Shown one piece after another: positions 11,284 through 22,800 of a DNA stretch of 30,333 bases. Positions within the stretch are counted from its first letter, which is position 1. Each line of letters opens with the position of its first letter. A model generated the notes under the pieces. It had not been told where the DNA came from, did not search any database, and was given only the letters and a program-made list of their open reading frames with translations. Both the position numbers and the translations under genes were made by a program. This stretch comes from Collybiopsis luxurians FD-317 M1 (Eukaryota > Basidiomycota > Agaricomycetes > Agaricales > Omphalotaceae): NCBI GenBank assembly GCA_000827265.1, contig KN834868.1, forward strand, positions 24,571 to 54,903. Direction: 5' to 3'.

Positions 11284-11375
11284 CAGTACTGCCGCGCAGT
11301 ACTTGGTACACAGTACCGGTGCACAGGACTGATGAGCAGCACCAATGCACAGTGTTGATGCGCAGTTCAATGTCA
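11284..11375. repeat. Degenerate 13-bp tandem array, 7 units
   Basis: Seven consecutive units, each starting CAG, with lengths 13, 14, 13, 13, 13, 13 and 13 bp (for example CAGTACTGCCGCG, CAGTACCGGTGCA, CAGTGTTGATGCG). Spacing is strict but content is loose, so this is an old minisatellite. It sits just downstream of the first NIPA-like relic. Confidence 0.7.
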
Positions 11376-11399
11376 CCGAACTAGGACTCACACCATCCA

Positions 11400-12660
11400 C
11401 ATTAAAAATCTCTCTTGAATCCTTCCGGCCCAGTTTGGTCTGTGGGATCATCATCAGAGGCGTGCTGTACAGGAGGTTTTCCTGTCCCAGGAATTGAGGA
11501 GGGAGAGGCGGTAGGACAAGGATTTGCAAGAGTGCAGGTTCTGTATCTGTTGGACTGTTGGATAGAAGATCTTGTGAGCTTTGCTGAGGGGCGCCTGCAC
11601 CCATTGCTGCAGCTGCAGTCTGGGTCATCAATAATGAAGGGAATGATTCTGCATGGTTGGGAGTGGGTAGTCCAGGAATGCCAGGCGACATTGCTGTTGC
11701 TCAATGTCCATGTGTTGCATCAGTGTCAACCCTTGCACCTCCTGTTCCTGTGGGATGATCTTGATGGACAACATCCTGTGTATCAAACTTGATCGTTGGT
11801 CGCTTGTTCATCATTTGCGAATCTCTCCCCACACTATTCAGTGATGATACATTGTCTCCACATGAAGCAGCTGTGAATGAGAGTGAGCCCATAGGAACCA
11901 GAGCATCATACAGCTGGTGCTGCTTCAAACCACTGAAATATTCTGTACTGGTGCTGTTTCTCAGAGACAACCAAGTGCCTCGAGGAGGATCACACGGCGC
12001 CATGGCACCTGGCATCCTAGTGCTATATGATCCAGGTCAGCTTCCACCTCGATTCTGGCTCATTCTCCTTGCACTCCTCACCCGAATGATACTACCAACT
12101 GTACCAAATGAGCCTCTCAGAGTGTCAATGCCAGGATCCTCAACTGCCAAAATGTCCTTCTCATCAAATCCTTCTGTATGTTCCCGAGATGCCTGGAGCA
12201 GGATTGTAGAGTGTCAATCGAGTTTGGTGAATCAACTTTAGACATTTGCAAGATTGTTATACCAAAACAGATGACAATGAAACCCATGACAAGGGTGATG
12301 ATAGATGATGCGGAAGCCTTGAGACCTTAGAAGAGTACTTTGGAGGCAGTCAGTACCAAGGAACGATAAGATTCAATAACCTACTTACGACAGTTGTTAA
12401 GATAGAGAAAAATGTGACTGTAAATGGACATGTTCCGAAAAATCAGAAATTTATCAAAATTCCTTGCAATATATGGTACAACATACTGACTTCAGATATG
12501 CGACACTTTCACCAGCTACTTTTCCAGCTTATGATTGTAATAACCCCTTCTTCTTAATCACAAAACTTGAACCAATCAGTAAACCACTAGCCATTGTGAG
12601 CAGGATTCCAATGATCTGAATCCTCCAGTTAATATGACGCTTTGGGGTCACCAAATTTGA
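11400..12660 (-). pseudogene. NIPA/DUF803-type transporter relic, copy 1
   Basis: Fragments in family order on the minus strand. An N-terminal helix reads SGLLIGSSFVIKKKGLLQ, then a stop, then AGKVAGESVAYLKS and a GTATGT donor near 12488. After a gap where most membrane segments are missing come TVTFFSILTTV, a decayed intron with TACTGAC branch site, VLF-stop-GLKASASSIITLVMGF (stop TAA at 12327-12329), ICFGITILQMSKVD, STILLQASREHTEGF in another frame, and EDPGIDTLRGSFGTVGSIIR. The tail keeps RPTIKFDTQDVVH. Fungal members of this family (Pfam Mg_trans_NIPA) are multi-pass putative magnesium transporters. Frameshifts, stops and the missing middle make a functional product very unlikely. Confidence 0.8.
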
Positions 12661-13169
12661 AAGCCTTGAGATTTGAACTAGCGGAAATGGAACCTGATGC
12701 TACAGAGCTGGTCGCTGCAGCTGCCAAGGAGGTCATTGACAACATAGGGGACAAGCTTAATGAACATAAGAATAGTTGTAAATTGAACAAGAATGACAGT
12801 ATTGGTCCCTAGATTGGCCAGTTACCAGAAGAAGTATCCACAGCTCAATTTGGAAAGCCAGAGGCCAATATATACTCTGTCTCTTGACATATATATGGAT
12901 GTATGTTGGTGTATAGATATATTCAGCATATCAAAAAATGTAGCAACATTGTTGTCATAAATGAGAACCAGAGACAAAAAGAACAAATAACACTAAGAAT
13001 CAAGAGTAGTGTCAAAGGAGAAACAAAACAAACAAGCCCTCTGTATCTCATCACAGTCCAATATTAACTAACACACCTTGGTCCGAGTCATGATCCATTG
13101 AGATTGACTGCTTCCCCCTCAGCATCATTGCCTCTCCTCCTTCTGCCAGACTCACATACACTCCTTCTA

Positions 13170-15250
13170 ATCTACATCCTTATTCCCTCTGGAATCCCTC
13201 CTTGCTGACCTCCCTCTTGAAGACTAATCACCATTCCCAGTTCTGCCCATCGTATCGCCGGCCAAAGGTGCACTGCACAGGAGATTCTCCTGTCCCAGAG
13301 AACAAAGTGAGGGAGGGGGGAAAGAAAGAATTTCAATGTGTGCAGATTTGTTATCTGTGGGGCTTTTGCATAGAAGATCCTGTAAGCTTGGACAGCACCT
13401 GTGGTAATTGCTGCAGTTTTGGCTGGTCTTGCACATGGATAGCAACAGATACAAATCTGCATGAGCTGTATTTGGTAGTCTGGATGTGCCAAGGGACATT
13501 ATGGTTGCTCAAGGACCATGTATTACATCAGAATTGACCCTAATTCTGCTCATTCCTGTGAGGTGATATCAATGGACAACAAGCTGCATGTCAAACTTGA
13601 TCCTGGTCTGGCTGTTCACCATCCTGTCAGCACTATACCAAAACAAAACATTGTCTCCACATGCAACGGCAGTGAAAAAGAGAGTGGGCTCATCAATACA
13701 GGGGGCGTCGCGCAGTTGGTATTATTTGGAATAGCTGTAATATTCCATGCTGGTGCTGCTCCTTGGTGATAACCAGGTACCTCGAAGAGGACTGCACGGC
13801 ATCATGGTACCAGACAGTAAGGTGCTATACATTCTGGGTCAGCTTCTACTCTAAATCTGGAAGATCCTTCTTGTTGTTCTTGAGAGGCAGTCAAGTTTGA
13901 TGGGATTCTTCTGGTTGAGTTTGGGCATTTGCAAGAGTTATACCAAAGCAGACAGGGACAAAATCTATGATGAAGGCGATCATAGATGACACAGAGGCCT
14001 TGAAACCTCAGGAGAGTACCTTGAGTGCTGTTAGTATTGGAAAAGGACACGATCGAGCAATGAACATACAATGGTCACCAGGATGGAGAGAAATGTAGCT
14101 AAAAAGAAATGCATTGAGAAAACTGTTGACGAGCATTGAGTAAGTGATGACACACAGAGAGCATGCCATGCAGGTGAAACCAAAAGCAAACATCCATCCT
14201 CAACTAGTTCTGGATTGGCCAACAAGGATTACGAGCTAGTGGCCATGTCAAATAATGCCAGCGTACACATCACATTCAGATAGTAGGCTTTCATAACTGG
14301 ATAAACCTGCTGTTAGCACATGATCAGAAGGGCTGGGACTACAGGCACATACTTTAGGAAGTAACACAGTGCTTGAGCTGAAAATGGTCATGAGCATTCT
14401 GATTCTCCAGGCATTCTGGACAACTGGTGCACCCTGATGGCTAGCAATACAGCAATGAGAACAAATGCATGTGTGAACAAGTCCCACACGATGAATGGTT
14501 TTTTGCCCTTGATTTAACAGTACCTTCCAATGGGCATGGAAGGAGAATCATTATGAACAGCAAACAGTGTACGCAGTGTTGGGAGTGCCATTTATTGCTA
14601 TGAATACAGAGCCAGCCTTTGCACGGGGCAGAGTTAGTCTGACATCATGTTTGAGTTGTATAGGAAGCATGATACATAGTCCACATTCCAGTTGGCCAAG
14701 TGGTTTCATTGGAGATATTGAGAACATAACACAAATTGTAACTGATTGTGCATGTGGGAGAGCCTGAATGAGCTGGGATTAACAGTCTTGGGTCAATCTG
14801 AATGGTACTCACATCAAAAACTGAGTTACCCACAACAATAATAGTCTCTATAAAAGATCTACCCTCAGCAACAGATTGGCCACAAAATGCAATATGAATA
14901 CACATCAGAAGATCACCAATTGTCATTGCTAGAACCCGCCATTAAAACTTTTGGAAAATTGTTCTATTGCCAATAAAAAGTGCAGTTATCATTTCTGTTT
15001 GGAAATACCAGTGTAAATTCATCGAATTCACCCCACATTCAATATGGTATAACTTACCAACTTGGAATGACCATCATTTTTACTTGCTGCTTTGGCCTGG
15101 AGGTGGAACAATCTCCTGGTTGAAGACAAATGAAGAAGGCACTAGCCATGGCAAAAAGTTCCGCTATTCTAATTTGGGCCACCAAACTTGGAAGCAGGAT
15201 TGATTCAGGAAAACATAGGAAAGCTTTGAGGATAGTGTCATTGTTCAACA
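13170..15250 (-). pseudogene. NIPA/DUF803-type transporter relic, copy 2
   Basis: A diverged paralogue of the upstream relic in the same orientation. Shared blocks are an N-terminal start region near 15160-15220 (ATGGCTAGTG context), FLATFLSILVTI followed by an intron with GTATGT donor and ACTAAC branch site, then VLS-stop-GFKASVSSM (TGA at 14008-14010), VCFGITLANAQ, and a tail with LGQENLL and SPTDNKSA blocks matching copy 1. The middle region (14240-15060) keeps short hydrophobic stretches such as FVLIAVLLAIRV but in shifting frames. Both copies carry a stop at the same point after VL[FS], so decay may predate the duplication, or an unrecognised splice lies there. Confidence 0.7.
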
Positions 15251-15259
15251 TCAAGCTGC

Positions 15260-16486
15260 AAGCGAGTCACAGGTCAAAGCCGTCCCCGGTCTGGGATCTC
15301 ATTGACCAGCACAGCATTCTTGCTAGAACCCAAATTCTGCACAGCAAGGGACAAGGTTCAAGATGTTTATGAGGCGGAACAATCCAAGTAGCTCGAGAAT
15401 TGATCTGCTTCATGTTCCAGTTAACTTTTAAATTTTAAACTTCTCAATGTCTGCATGTACTACATTGACTAGGTGCAGTAGGGAATGGAGATATCTCTTC
15501 TTGGACATATTCTTGCATGATCTGCCGGTCCAGTATCAAATTGTTTGCTCTGCTGAGAAAGTGTATGAATATTCCTGCCAATGAACATGAGGCATGAGGT
15601 AATTGAATACCCAATTGTTTTCAATCCAGAACCCTCACTTGGCACATTCTCTGCATAGCACCGATGATTCAACTACATACTTGACTTCTTTCCGCCACGC
15701 TCCATTTAGATACTTTGACCACTGTTGCAAGTACCTGGATAAGTTCAGCTTTCATTTTTCATTGTTTTCTTCTGGTATTGCTGCTCTTTGTTCTTGCCAT
15801 CATCTTATATGCTCATGCTGAGGCTCTGGGGTTCACATACAATCAATAGATGAAATTCAATACTGCTTGCGGTATCTCCTACCCATGGAGAATGCATGTC
15901 AGCTCATGTCTTAACAGTGAACTTTGTTCGGAATCTTTCATATACTGGGTCAATGTGACAAAGTCACATGTAGAGTTCACTCAGAATGACAGGGATAGTG
16001 CTGGATTCAAAGTAAAACTAGCTCTATCTATGTACACTGGGGTTTATATATGTTCAGGGTTGGATGGACCAGTTGGAATTGATCAGTCGTGCTACATACA
16101 CCCTCCTGGTTGATGAAGAAGACCACACAAGGTGGAGTATAGGTAAGAATAAGCAAAACTGCGAAATATAAATGTAGAAGGCATATATATGGGCTTAGAT
16201 AAATGTTTCGAGATACAAAAAAAGTAATAGATCATCAGGAAAAAGTTCCAGATGCCCAGGCTAGCAGTTACTGGTCTCAGAGAGTCAAGGTAGGCCTGGG
16301 CTGCCTGGGCTGCCCAGGTAAGCCAGGATGGTCAGAAGACACCCCCTAATTCCTGTGGCATTTGAAAGCCAAGGGGATATGTCTTAGGCAAAACAGAAGA
16401 TCATCAATGCTCTTTGAGATAATATTCTGATGATTTGAGATTCTACAAAGTATATTAATCACTTTCAGGGCTACTGAACATTATAT
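15260..16486. other. Region without a convincing gene
   Basis: Short open frames only, none with recognisable domains. A small GC-rich patch near 16290-16330 repeats CCTGGGCTG and contains the hairpin CCTGGG-CTG-CCCAGG (16304-16318). Confidence 0.5.
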
Positions 16487-16690
16487 GGGGTTGCATGAGG
16501 GCAGCTATAGAGTAAATGTGAAAGCCTAAATTATCTGTATAATGGACAGAGAGACACATTGAGCAGCTCAAGCTCAGTAGATGCTTAGCTGGGGTTGCCT
16601 AATGGCAACTGTAGGGTAGAGATAGGAACCTAAAATATCTGTGCAAAGGTTAGAAAGACATATTGAGCAGTTCAAGCTTGATGGGTGAAG
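16487..16690 (+). repeat. Direct repeat, ~104-bp unit, 2 diverged copies
   Basis: Two head-to-tail copies starting GGGGTTGC at 16487 and 16591. They share the order of blocks GGGGTTGC, GCCTAAATTATCTGT / ACCTAAAATATCTGT, and CATTGAGCAGCTCAAGCT / TATTGAGCAGTTCAAGCT. The second copy abuts the minisatellite. Confidence 0.75.
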
Positions 16691-16702
16691 CCCTGGGAGC
16701 TC

Positions 16703-17064
16703 CCCCAGGGACAGCCAGGGACAGCCAGGGACAGCCAGGGACANNNNNNNNNNNNNNNNNNNNNNNNNNNNNNNNNNNNNNNNNNNNNNNNNNNNNNNNN
16801 NNNNNNNNNNNNNNNNNNNNNNNNNNNNNNNNNNNNNNNNNNNNNNNNNNNNNNNNNNNNNNNNNNNNNNNNNNNNNNNNNNNNNNNNNNNNNNNNNNNN
16901 NNNNNNNNNNNNNNNNNNNNNNNNNNNNNNNNNNNNNNNNNNNNNNNGGACAGCCAGGGACAGCCAGGGACAGCGGACAGCCAGGGACAGCCAGGGACAG
17001 CCAGGGACAACTGGGGACAACCGGGGACAACCGGGGACAACCGGGGACAGCTAGGGACAGCCAT
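16703..17064. repeat. 10-bp minisatellite with assembly gap
   Basis: Tandem GGGACAGCCA units flank a run of N and drift to GGGGACAACC near 17008-17040. Bases 16744-16947 (204 bp) are N, so true array length is unknown. The unit has no stop codon in several frames, so the long open frames here are artefacts of the repeat. Confidence 0.93.
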
Positions 17065-17065
17065 A

Positions 17066-17672
17066 GGTAGGAGACTCCCAAACTAAGATACTCTCAAGAG
17101 CCCTTAGGTAACACAGATTAGTCTTGAATCCTCTTTATATCAATTTCAATGATTTACAGGGTGACCTAAAATAAACTGTGAAAATGCTCAGTTTGGGCAG
17201 CATTATTTGAATCAAGTAAATCTATTTCTCAGAACAATTAGATATAGTTTTCAGGTTCCTTGAACAGACGATGACTATCCCTTGGTCTAAGTCACTAATC
17301 TTTTGGACATCCTAACCAAAGTCTCAGATGTGCTAGGAGGAACTTAGACTAGGGCAAGCTAGCTTGAGTCAGGTACACATATTTTCTAGGGCAATCAAGT
17401 ATGAGCTCACAATTCTTTAGGTCTTGCATGGAGTATCTTTCAGTTTGGCTCTCACCCTTTTTGGGATATCACAATAATGCCCGAAAAAAAACTCAAATTA
17501 AGTAAGTATTAAATCAAATTATGCTATGATACATTGCAGTGCCCCTATAATGAGTGAGAGACATTGAGATCAAGAAATCATTGCAGCAAATATTTGGCGA
17601 CACTCAGTGACTGAAAGCATTAGCAACAATCATATGAGAGCACATGGAAACCCATACTGGTGAGATAGCAAT
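17066..17672. other. Region without a convincing gene
   Basis: About 0.6 kb of AT-rich DNA between the minisatellite and the 3' end of the DUF6532-like gene. No feature seen beyond possible 3' untranslated sequence. Confidence 0.5.
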
Positions 17673-19710
17673 CTATTGCGAAGCCGTGGCCAAGTCCTGA
17701 CCATCGCCGTCCGGAACATCATCCTCATCATTTCCAGCAGCAGGATCTGGTTGCGCGGTGCCATTCGAAACTAGCTTGGTCAGGGCATCATAATCATATA
17801 CTTGAGGTGGAATGACTTCAGGACCGGAAGACCTATGAAGCATAAACAGGGACCCAATGGAATGAATCATAATATGAAGACTTACATCATTTCAGAGTAG
17901 AGAAAACGCTGCAGATGGTCAAAATAAGCTGGGGTCATCTCCTCCAGCTGAGAAAGAGATAGAGTAATCCAACGATAGCTAGAAAAGACAAAGTTATGTA
18001 CAGTCACAGAGGTAAAAGTTGTAATGCAACGCACTGGCCTGCAAGGTTGCCCGCCAACAAATCATTCTCAATCTTATATCCTGACGAGTACTGCAAAATA
18101 GAGTGTCCTATCTGCAGAGGGGGACTCAGCTGCACAATTAAATGTGATAGGAAGCTCTTACCAGAGTTGCAGTCATTGCAATGAGTGGGAGAGGGATACA
18201 TTTCTCACGCTTCAAGCTTTCAATCAATATTTCATCCTGCTTGGGACCGCCTTCGATAAAATACCCCCGTAAAAGTAATCCGAGCAATGGGCTTTTGAAG
18301 GGAACATTGCTGGCTGTTCGGGCCTGAGACAAAACAAGTGAGATGAACAATAGCATGTCGCTCTGAGTTCATACCTCCAGGTCAACTTCAGAATGATGGT
18401 ATTGGTATCCTTTCAATAACCAGGTTGAAATGGAGCTCTACAATATATCAGAAAAGGAGATAAACATTGACAATGTATGTGGTCACTCAACGACTTGTTC
18501 AGGAGAATGTGTGCCAGGAATTCTGAAGTATCGAGCAGTCCTAATGCAAGCTTCTTTTGCAAAATCGAGATGGACAGCTGCAATTCCATAGTTCATCTTT
18601 GAAACTGGTGAGACAGAGCAACATAGCCTATAAAGGACAAGGACATACAAAATGAACGAACTCATCTCTTGTCACCGCATCCTGGGCAATCTCATTAAGA
18701 TCTGCCAGGTACTCACCACCTCAACCTTCAGCTGACAAACATTTGATCTCCTCAGAAAAAAGAGGAAAAGCAAAATGAGCATCGTCAGGATACATGTTGA
18801 TAATGCAGGTTGCCTTCCGGACACATCGCTTCACTAGGAGTGCTAACTCCTTGTTGCTAAAGTCGCTCAGAAGAGCTTTATTGGAGCCTGAGGACTTCCT
18901 GCCTGTCTTCTTTTTAGCGATTTTGATGATATCCTCAATGAGAACCTATTATATGCTCGTGGGCAGGGCTGAATAACAGGAAGAATCAATACTTGCCTGG
19001 TTGTCGCCATTTTCTTTATCGTCATTGCCATTTTTTCCTTCATCTGCTGAGCCCAACTTGATGTCTTCGTGGTCAGGATCTAGAGCAGGTTCAGTTGGAA
19101 AGCAGCAGGATTGAAGCTACACTTACCAGGTTGCTTAGGCTCTTGGTCATGAATAAACTCACGCTCGACCTCATTCAGACCGTCATCTTCCTTAAGATGA
19201 CCTAGAGCAGTTAATTTTAGAAGCAGTGGAGGATTAGAGACAAGGCCAAGGAATACCGTCTTTCTTGCTAGGTCCTATGTGAAATGATGAGCGGGTAGCG
19301 GAGTTTCAACGGAAGAGTTACAATGTTCCGAACCTTCTGTATCAAACATTATTAGTAGTTATGGAGGGGAAGACAAATAATTATCCAACCTTTAGTATCA
19401 GGCTTCTGTAGAAGGTCTGACTCATCTTCGGGGTCAGGTGCAGACTTTATGAGTGCACCCATAAAAACAGACGCCTTCTTGCTCGGACGGCCAGCACCTA
19501 GAGAATTTCCTAATAGTCAAACTATTTCAGAATGAATTTGAGGGTTACAATACTTTTTTTGCCGCTCGCGGTTGACTTCCCAGTCTCAGAAGCCAGGAAT
19601 GCAGTCGGTTCAGTGAAAGCCTTTAGAAGCTCATCAACATCTAACTTGTTCCACTTTGTTGGAGGCGTTCTAGAAATACTAGAGCTTTTTCGCTTCAATT
19701 TGGAAGGCAT
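17673..19710 (-). CDS. DUF6532-like protein, 12 exons, one in-frame TGA
   Basis: My exon model (high to low): 19554-19710, 19390-19497, 19257-19274, 19127-19201, 18997-19079, 18649-18945, 18487-18596, 18375-18435, 18162-18323, 18035-18111, 17886-17978, 17673-17832. The exons total 1401 bp (467 codons) and every junction keeps phase. The N-terminus is basic and acidic low complexity with an AT-hook-like SAGRPSKKAS. The C-terminal half matches the fungal DUF6532 pattern as I recall it: SDFSNKELALLVKR, ARYFRIPG, STWLLKGYQY, LIAMTATLIGHSI, LEEMTPAYFDHLQRF. Its function is unknown; the AT-hook hints at DNA binding. Odd points are a GC-AG intron (18946-18996), an 18-bp exon, and TGA at 18721-18723 in exon 6. 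Start ATG 19710 was chosen over one 93 bp upstream because the basic MPSKLKRK stretch begins there. Confidence 0.72.
18946..18996 (-). other. Probable GC-AG intron
   Basis: The donor context is CAG|GCAAGT and the acceptor is AATAG. Using GC keeps the downstream frame (GDNQ|VLIEDI). The nearby GT (GTATTG) would put a stop right after the junction. CAG|GCAAGT is the textbook strong GC-AG context. Confidence 0.7.
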
Positions 19711-19833
19711 GAAGGCAATAAAGGAAGTACGAGTCACACTGCGATTGAGTTTAAAAGCCAAACTTTGACCACGTGGTTGATTGCTCAAAGGATCACGTGA
19801 CAAAATGAATTGAACTTTGTATGTGCATATGTG

Positions 19834-22800
19834 CTAATAGATAGTCTGGTAGGTGTACTTACTCTGCAAATTATTCATGAAAAATGAGGAGCATTGGTCT
19901 AGAATATTAGAGGAGGTCCAAGACTCGTTCCACAAGCCACGACTTGGCATAAGCATGCAACACTGTCTGATGTCGGAAAGGGTGATGATAGAGCCTTGCG
20001 CTTGACCCTTGGAGTCCACGGCAGCCTCAATGTGGTACATTCCAGTGTTCTTATCTGGGGAATGTTGGAAGCGCATATACCAAGTCACATATGCCAGAAA
20101 TTCTGTTGGCCAATAGTTCAGCACAGATACTGGGAAACCATTCATAAGCACTATTCTCGGAAGGCAAAATATAACCCGCAAACACCCTACACGACAGCCT
20201 AGAAATACAAATTACAGTTTGTACCCAAAAAATGATTTGAGTCCTACCTTGCACAGCGGTGGATTCCGCTTCATCGGAATCCAGTACCAACACTGTATCA
20301 AAGCGGGGAATAGAAGAATGTTTGGAAATTGGGATCACTTTGATAACCTCCTGGACAGAATCGGAGTCATTATCAGACAGGTTGAAAGGCCTGAATTTGA
20401 GTTGATGCCAAACATCAAGGGATGAAAAGGGGAGGGAGCTTTCCAGAGCTGTGAGTTTGTTGACGGCTTGATTTGGTGGTAAGAGTGAAGCCAGAAAAAG
20501 TTTCAATTGGGCCACAAATCCCGGGGCCGAATGTGTAACCAGTATTCGAGGGATGCTTTTGCTCAGCTCTGCAGGTGACTTTGCCAATCGGAATGTAAAT
20601 TGGGCACGGTTGGCTATACTTCGGCGCCATGCCTGATGTGACTTTATATTTATCTCCTGCTCCTGCTCCGCATTTCCTCCCTTGTTGTCATCCCCACCCT
20701 CATCCGCGTAAAACTCGTCCATCCAAGATCTATAAAAGTCGTATGAGGCTACCTTCTCCTGCCTCGACAACCACTTAACCATTTGTGGAAAGTGGTCGCG
20801 TTTATTACTTGCACGCCAGCCCTGCTTGGCAAAATCAATGTGTAAGTGCTCGAATGCTTCGGTATTATAGTTATCTGTAGTTCCTAACCAGCGAATTGAT
20901 TCGATATAATGAAGAAGGGAATGGTATTTGGGAATGTTAAAGTCATCCCGAATATTCTGAAGAATAAAAAAAGACCTATTCGTGTGCCAGGTGTCCAGTT
21001 CCTGTTGCATGTAGGAAAGAGTTTCCTCGTCGTGCGAAGGGTACTGAGCAAGTTGAATAAAGTGTAGGAGACTCCGACAAGCGACAATTCCACGGGGTTC
21101 AATTTTCCCCACTAAACAAGACAACAGAATCCTAGCGATGTGCTTTCGCTCAGTGCCGGAGACTTGGGTGAGCAATGATATACCATGTTTGAAGTGGTGC
21201 ACACCACAGGCTGGTGGCAATGAAGACATCCTTCAGTCCAGTTCTTCGGCTCCTACAATCTGCTGCACCCACTCAATAAGGTGTTTCAGAACGCCTTGAT
21301 ACAACTGATGGAGGATGTCAGGTGTGATGGATTTGTGAATGTCGATGAGAGGAAAACCAACCCAAAATGGGTCATAGTTTCCTCCGGCGACGTCGTCCTC
21401 CATGGACCTAGAGTAAATGCGACTCGGTGCCGATGCTGAGGCTCGAGCTTTCTTGATAGTGTCATACGTCCATGGTTGCTTCCGCGGTTCCCCGGGGGTA
21501 TTACGCTCCATTTCTCCTGCCTTCCTCTTGCACTTGGGGCACATCCCATATTTGGTGCATGTAACCAAACACTGTTCCGGGTAGTCGGCGACATAGGCTG
21601 TAAGGATAGGGTATACCCTTCTCACAGCACCATCGCCTCCGATGAGCTCAACACCTCCTCCGCCAGGATTCCCCGCCGCCTTGAGGGATTCCAACACAAT
21701 CGCCATTGAGCAATGGAACAACTCATAATTGCGTACCCTCAAGGCTGATTTTGATAACCCATCCTTCGAAACCTTGTCAACGGAGAGGTACGCAATGAGA
21801 ACGCAGGCTCTAGAATTGGGCTTGCGTCAAATGCTTTTAGGGATGTTCCCAAGCGTCAGATATACAGGGTATGCCAATTTACTACCCGAGAAATGTGTGA
21901 GTTGCGTTTTGTCCGACACTATGATTACAGGGGTGATTGTGCCACCGATTGGAATAAGTCGCTATGAGGAAACATTATGTTGGTTCAAAATAGAAAGAAA
22001 AGGACGCACTTGAGCTGCATTCCAAAAAAACCCAGTCCACATTTCTGAAAAGATTCGATCCTCCTCAATCAACTTTGTGCCCCAAAATAACTTCGCCAGT
22101 TTGTAGACAAGATCCCCAGCAAATGAAGGGTTGCCCCAAAGTCCCTTGATTGCCTCCAGGGGATCCCAATATCGGATAGTGAAATGTTCATCGGGGCGGT
22201 CTTTGAAGGAAAGTTGTTTCGTAAACCACTGACCACATCGCTCCGGAATGGCATCCACATTCTGGAGCATGGTTCTTGCACTTGAGTACGACAGGCCCAG
22301 GCACTCTTGGACCTGATTCCACAATAAGAAGATAGAATATATTGAAAGATAAGTTCTTACCTGCGGAATGTTCAGAAGTCGGTTGAATGACATCTGTGGA
22401 ATCTGTTCCCTGATTGCCCACTGCGCTAATTCCCAGTCTAGTCAAGAATTGAAGGGCTGATATCCATCATCACCTTTAGACTCTTTGTTCTCGAAAAGCG
22501 CTTTCCACCGATCAAGAACTGGCTTCTCGTGTCGGTAGACCTTCCCGGCAGATTCGTGCCATTGCCAGGTGCATTGTTGGCCATCGTCATCCACCAAGTT
22601 ACGACGCATCTGTCGGTACGACGCAGTGGAAGGTCCAGAGCTGGCATCTCCCTCAAAGACATCACCGGTTTCCGGATCAGGTAGGAAATTGAAGGTGTCT
22701 TCCATATCTTCCAAGCTAGCCACTGCCTCCTCGATAACCCTGGCCAAGACTTCTTCATCTACCTCATCCTCGCAGTCCTTAACTAGCTCCACTGGCTCAC

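Noticed and set aside
16574..17086. Several long open frames on both strands across the N run
   Set aside because: They are produced by the stop-free 10-bp repeat and by N bases; no start context or domain.
19275..19389. Two introns with a 15-bp exon between them instead of one 115-bp intron
   Set aside because: Including the mini-exon creates a TGA at the junction, while one intron gives the in-phase TKGPSKK join matching the neighbouring basic stretch.
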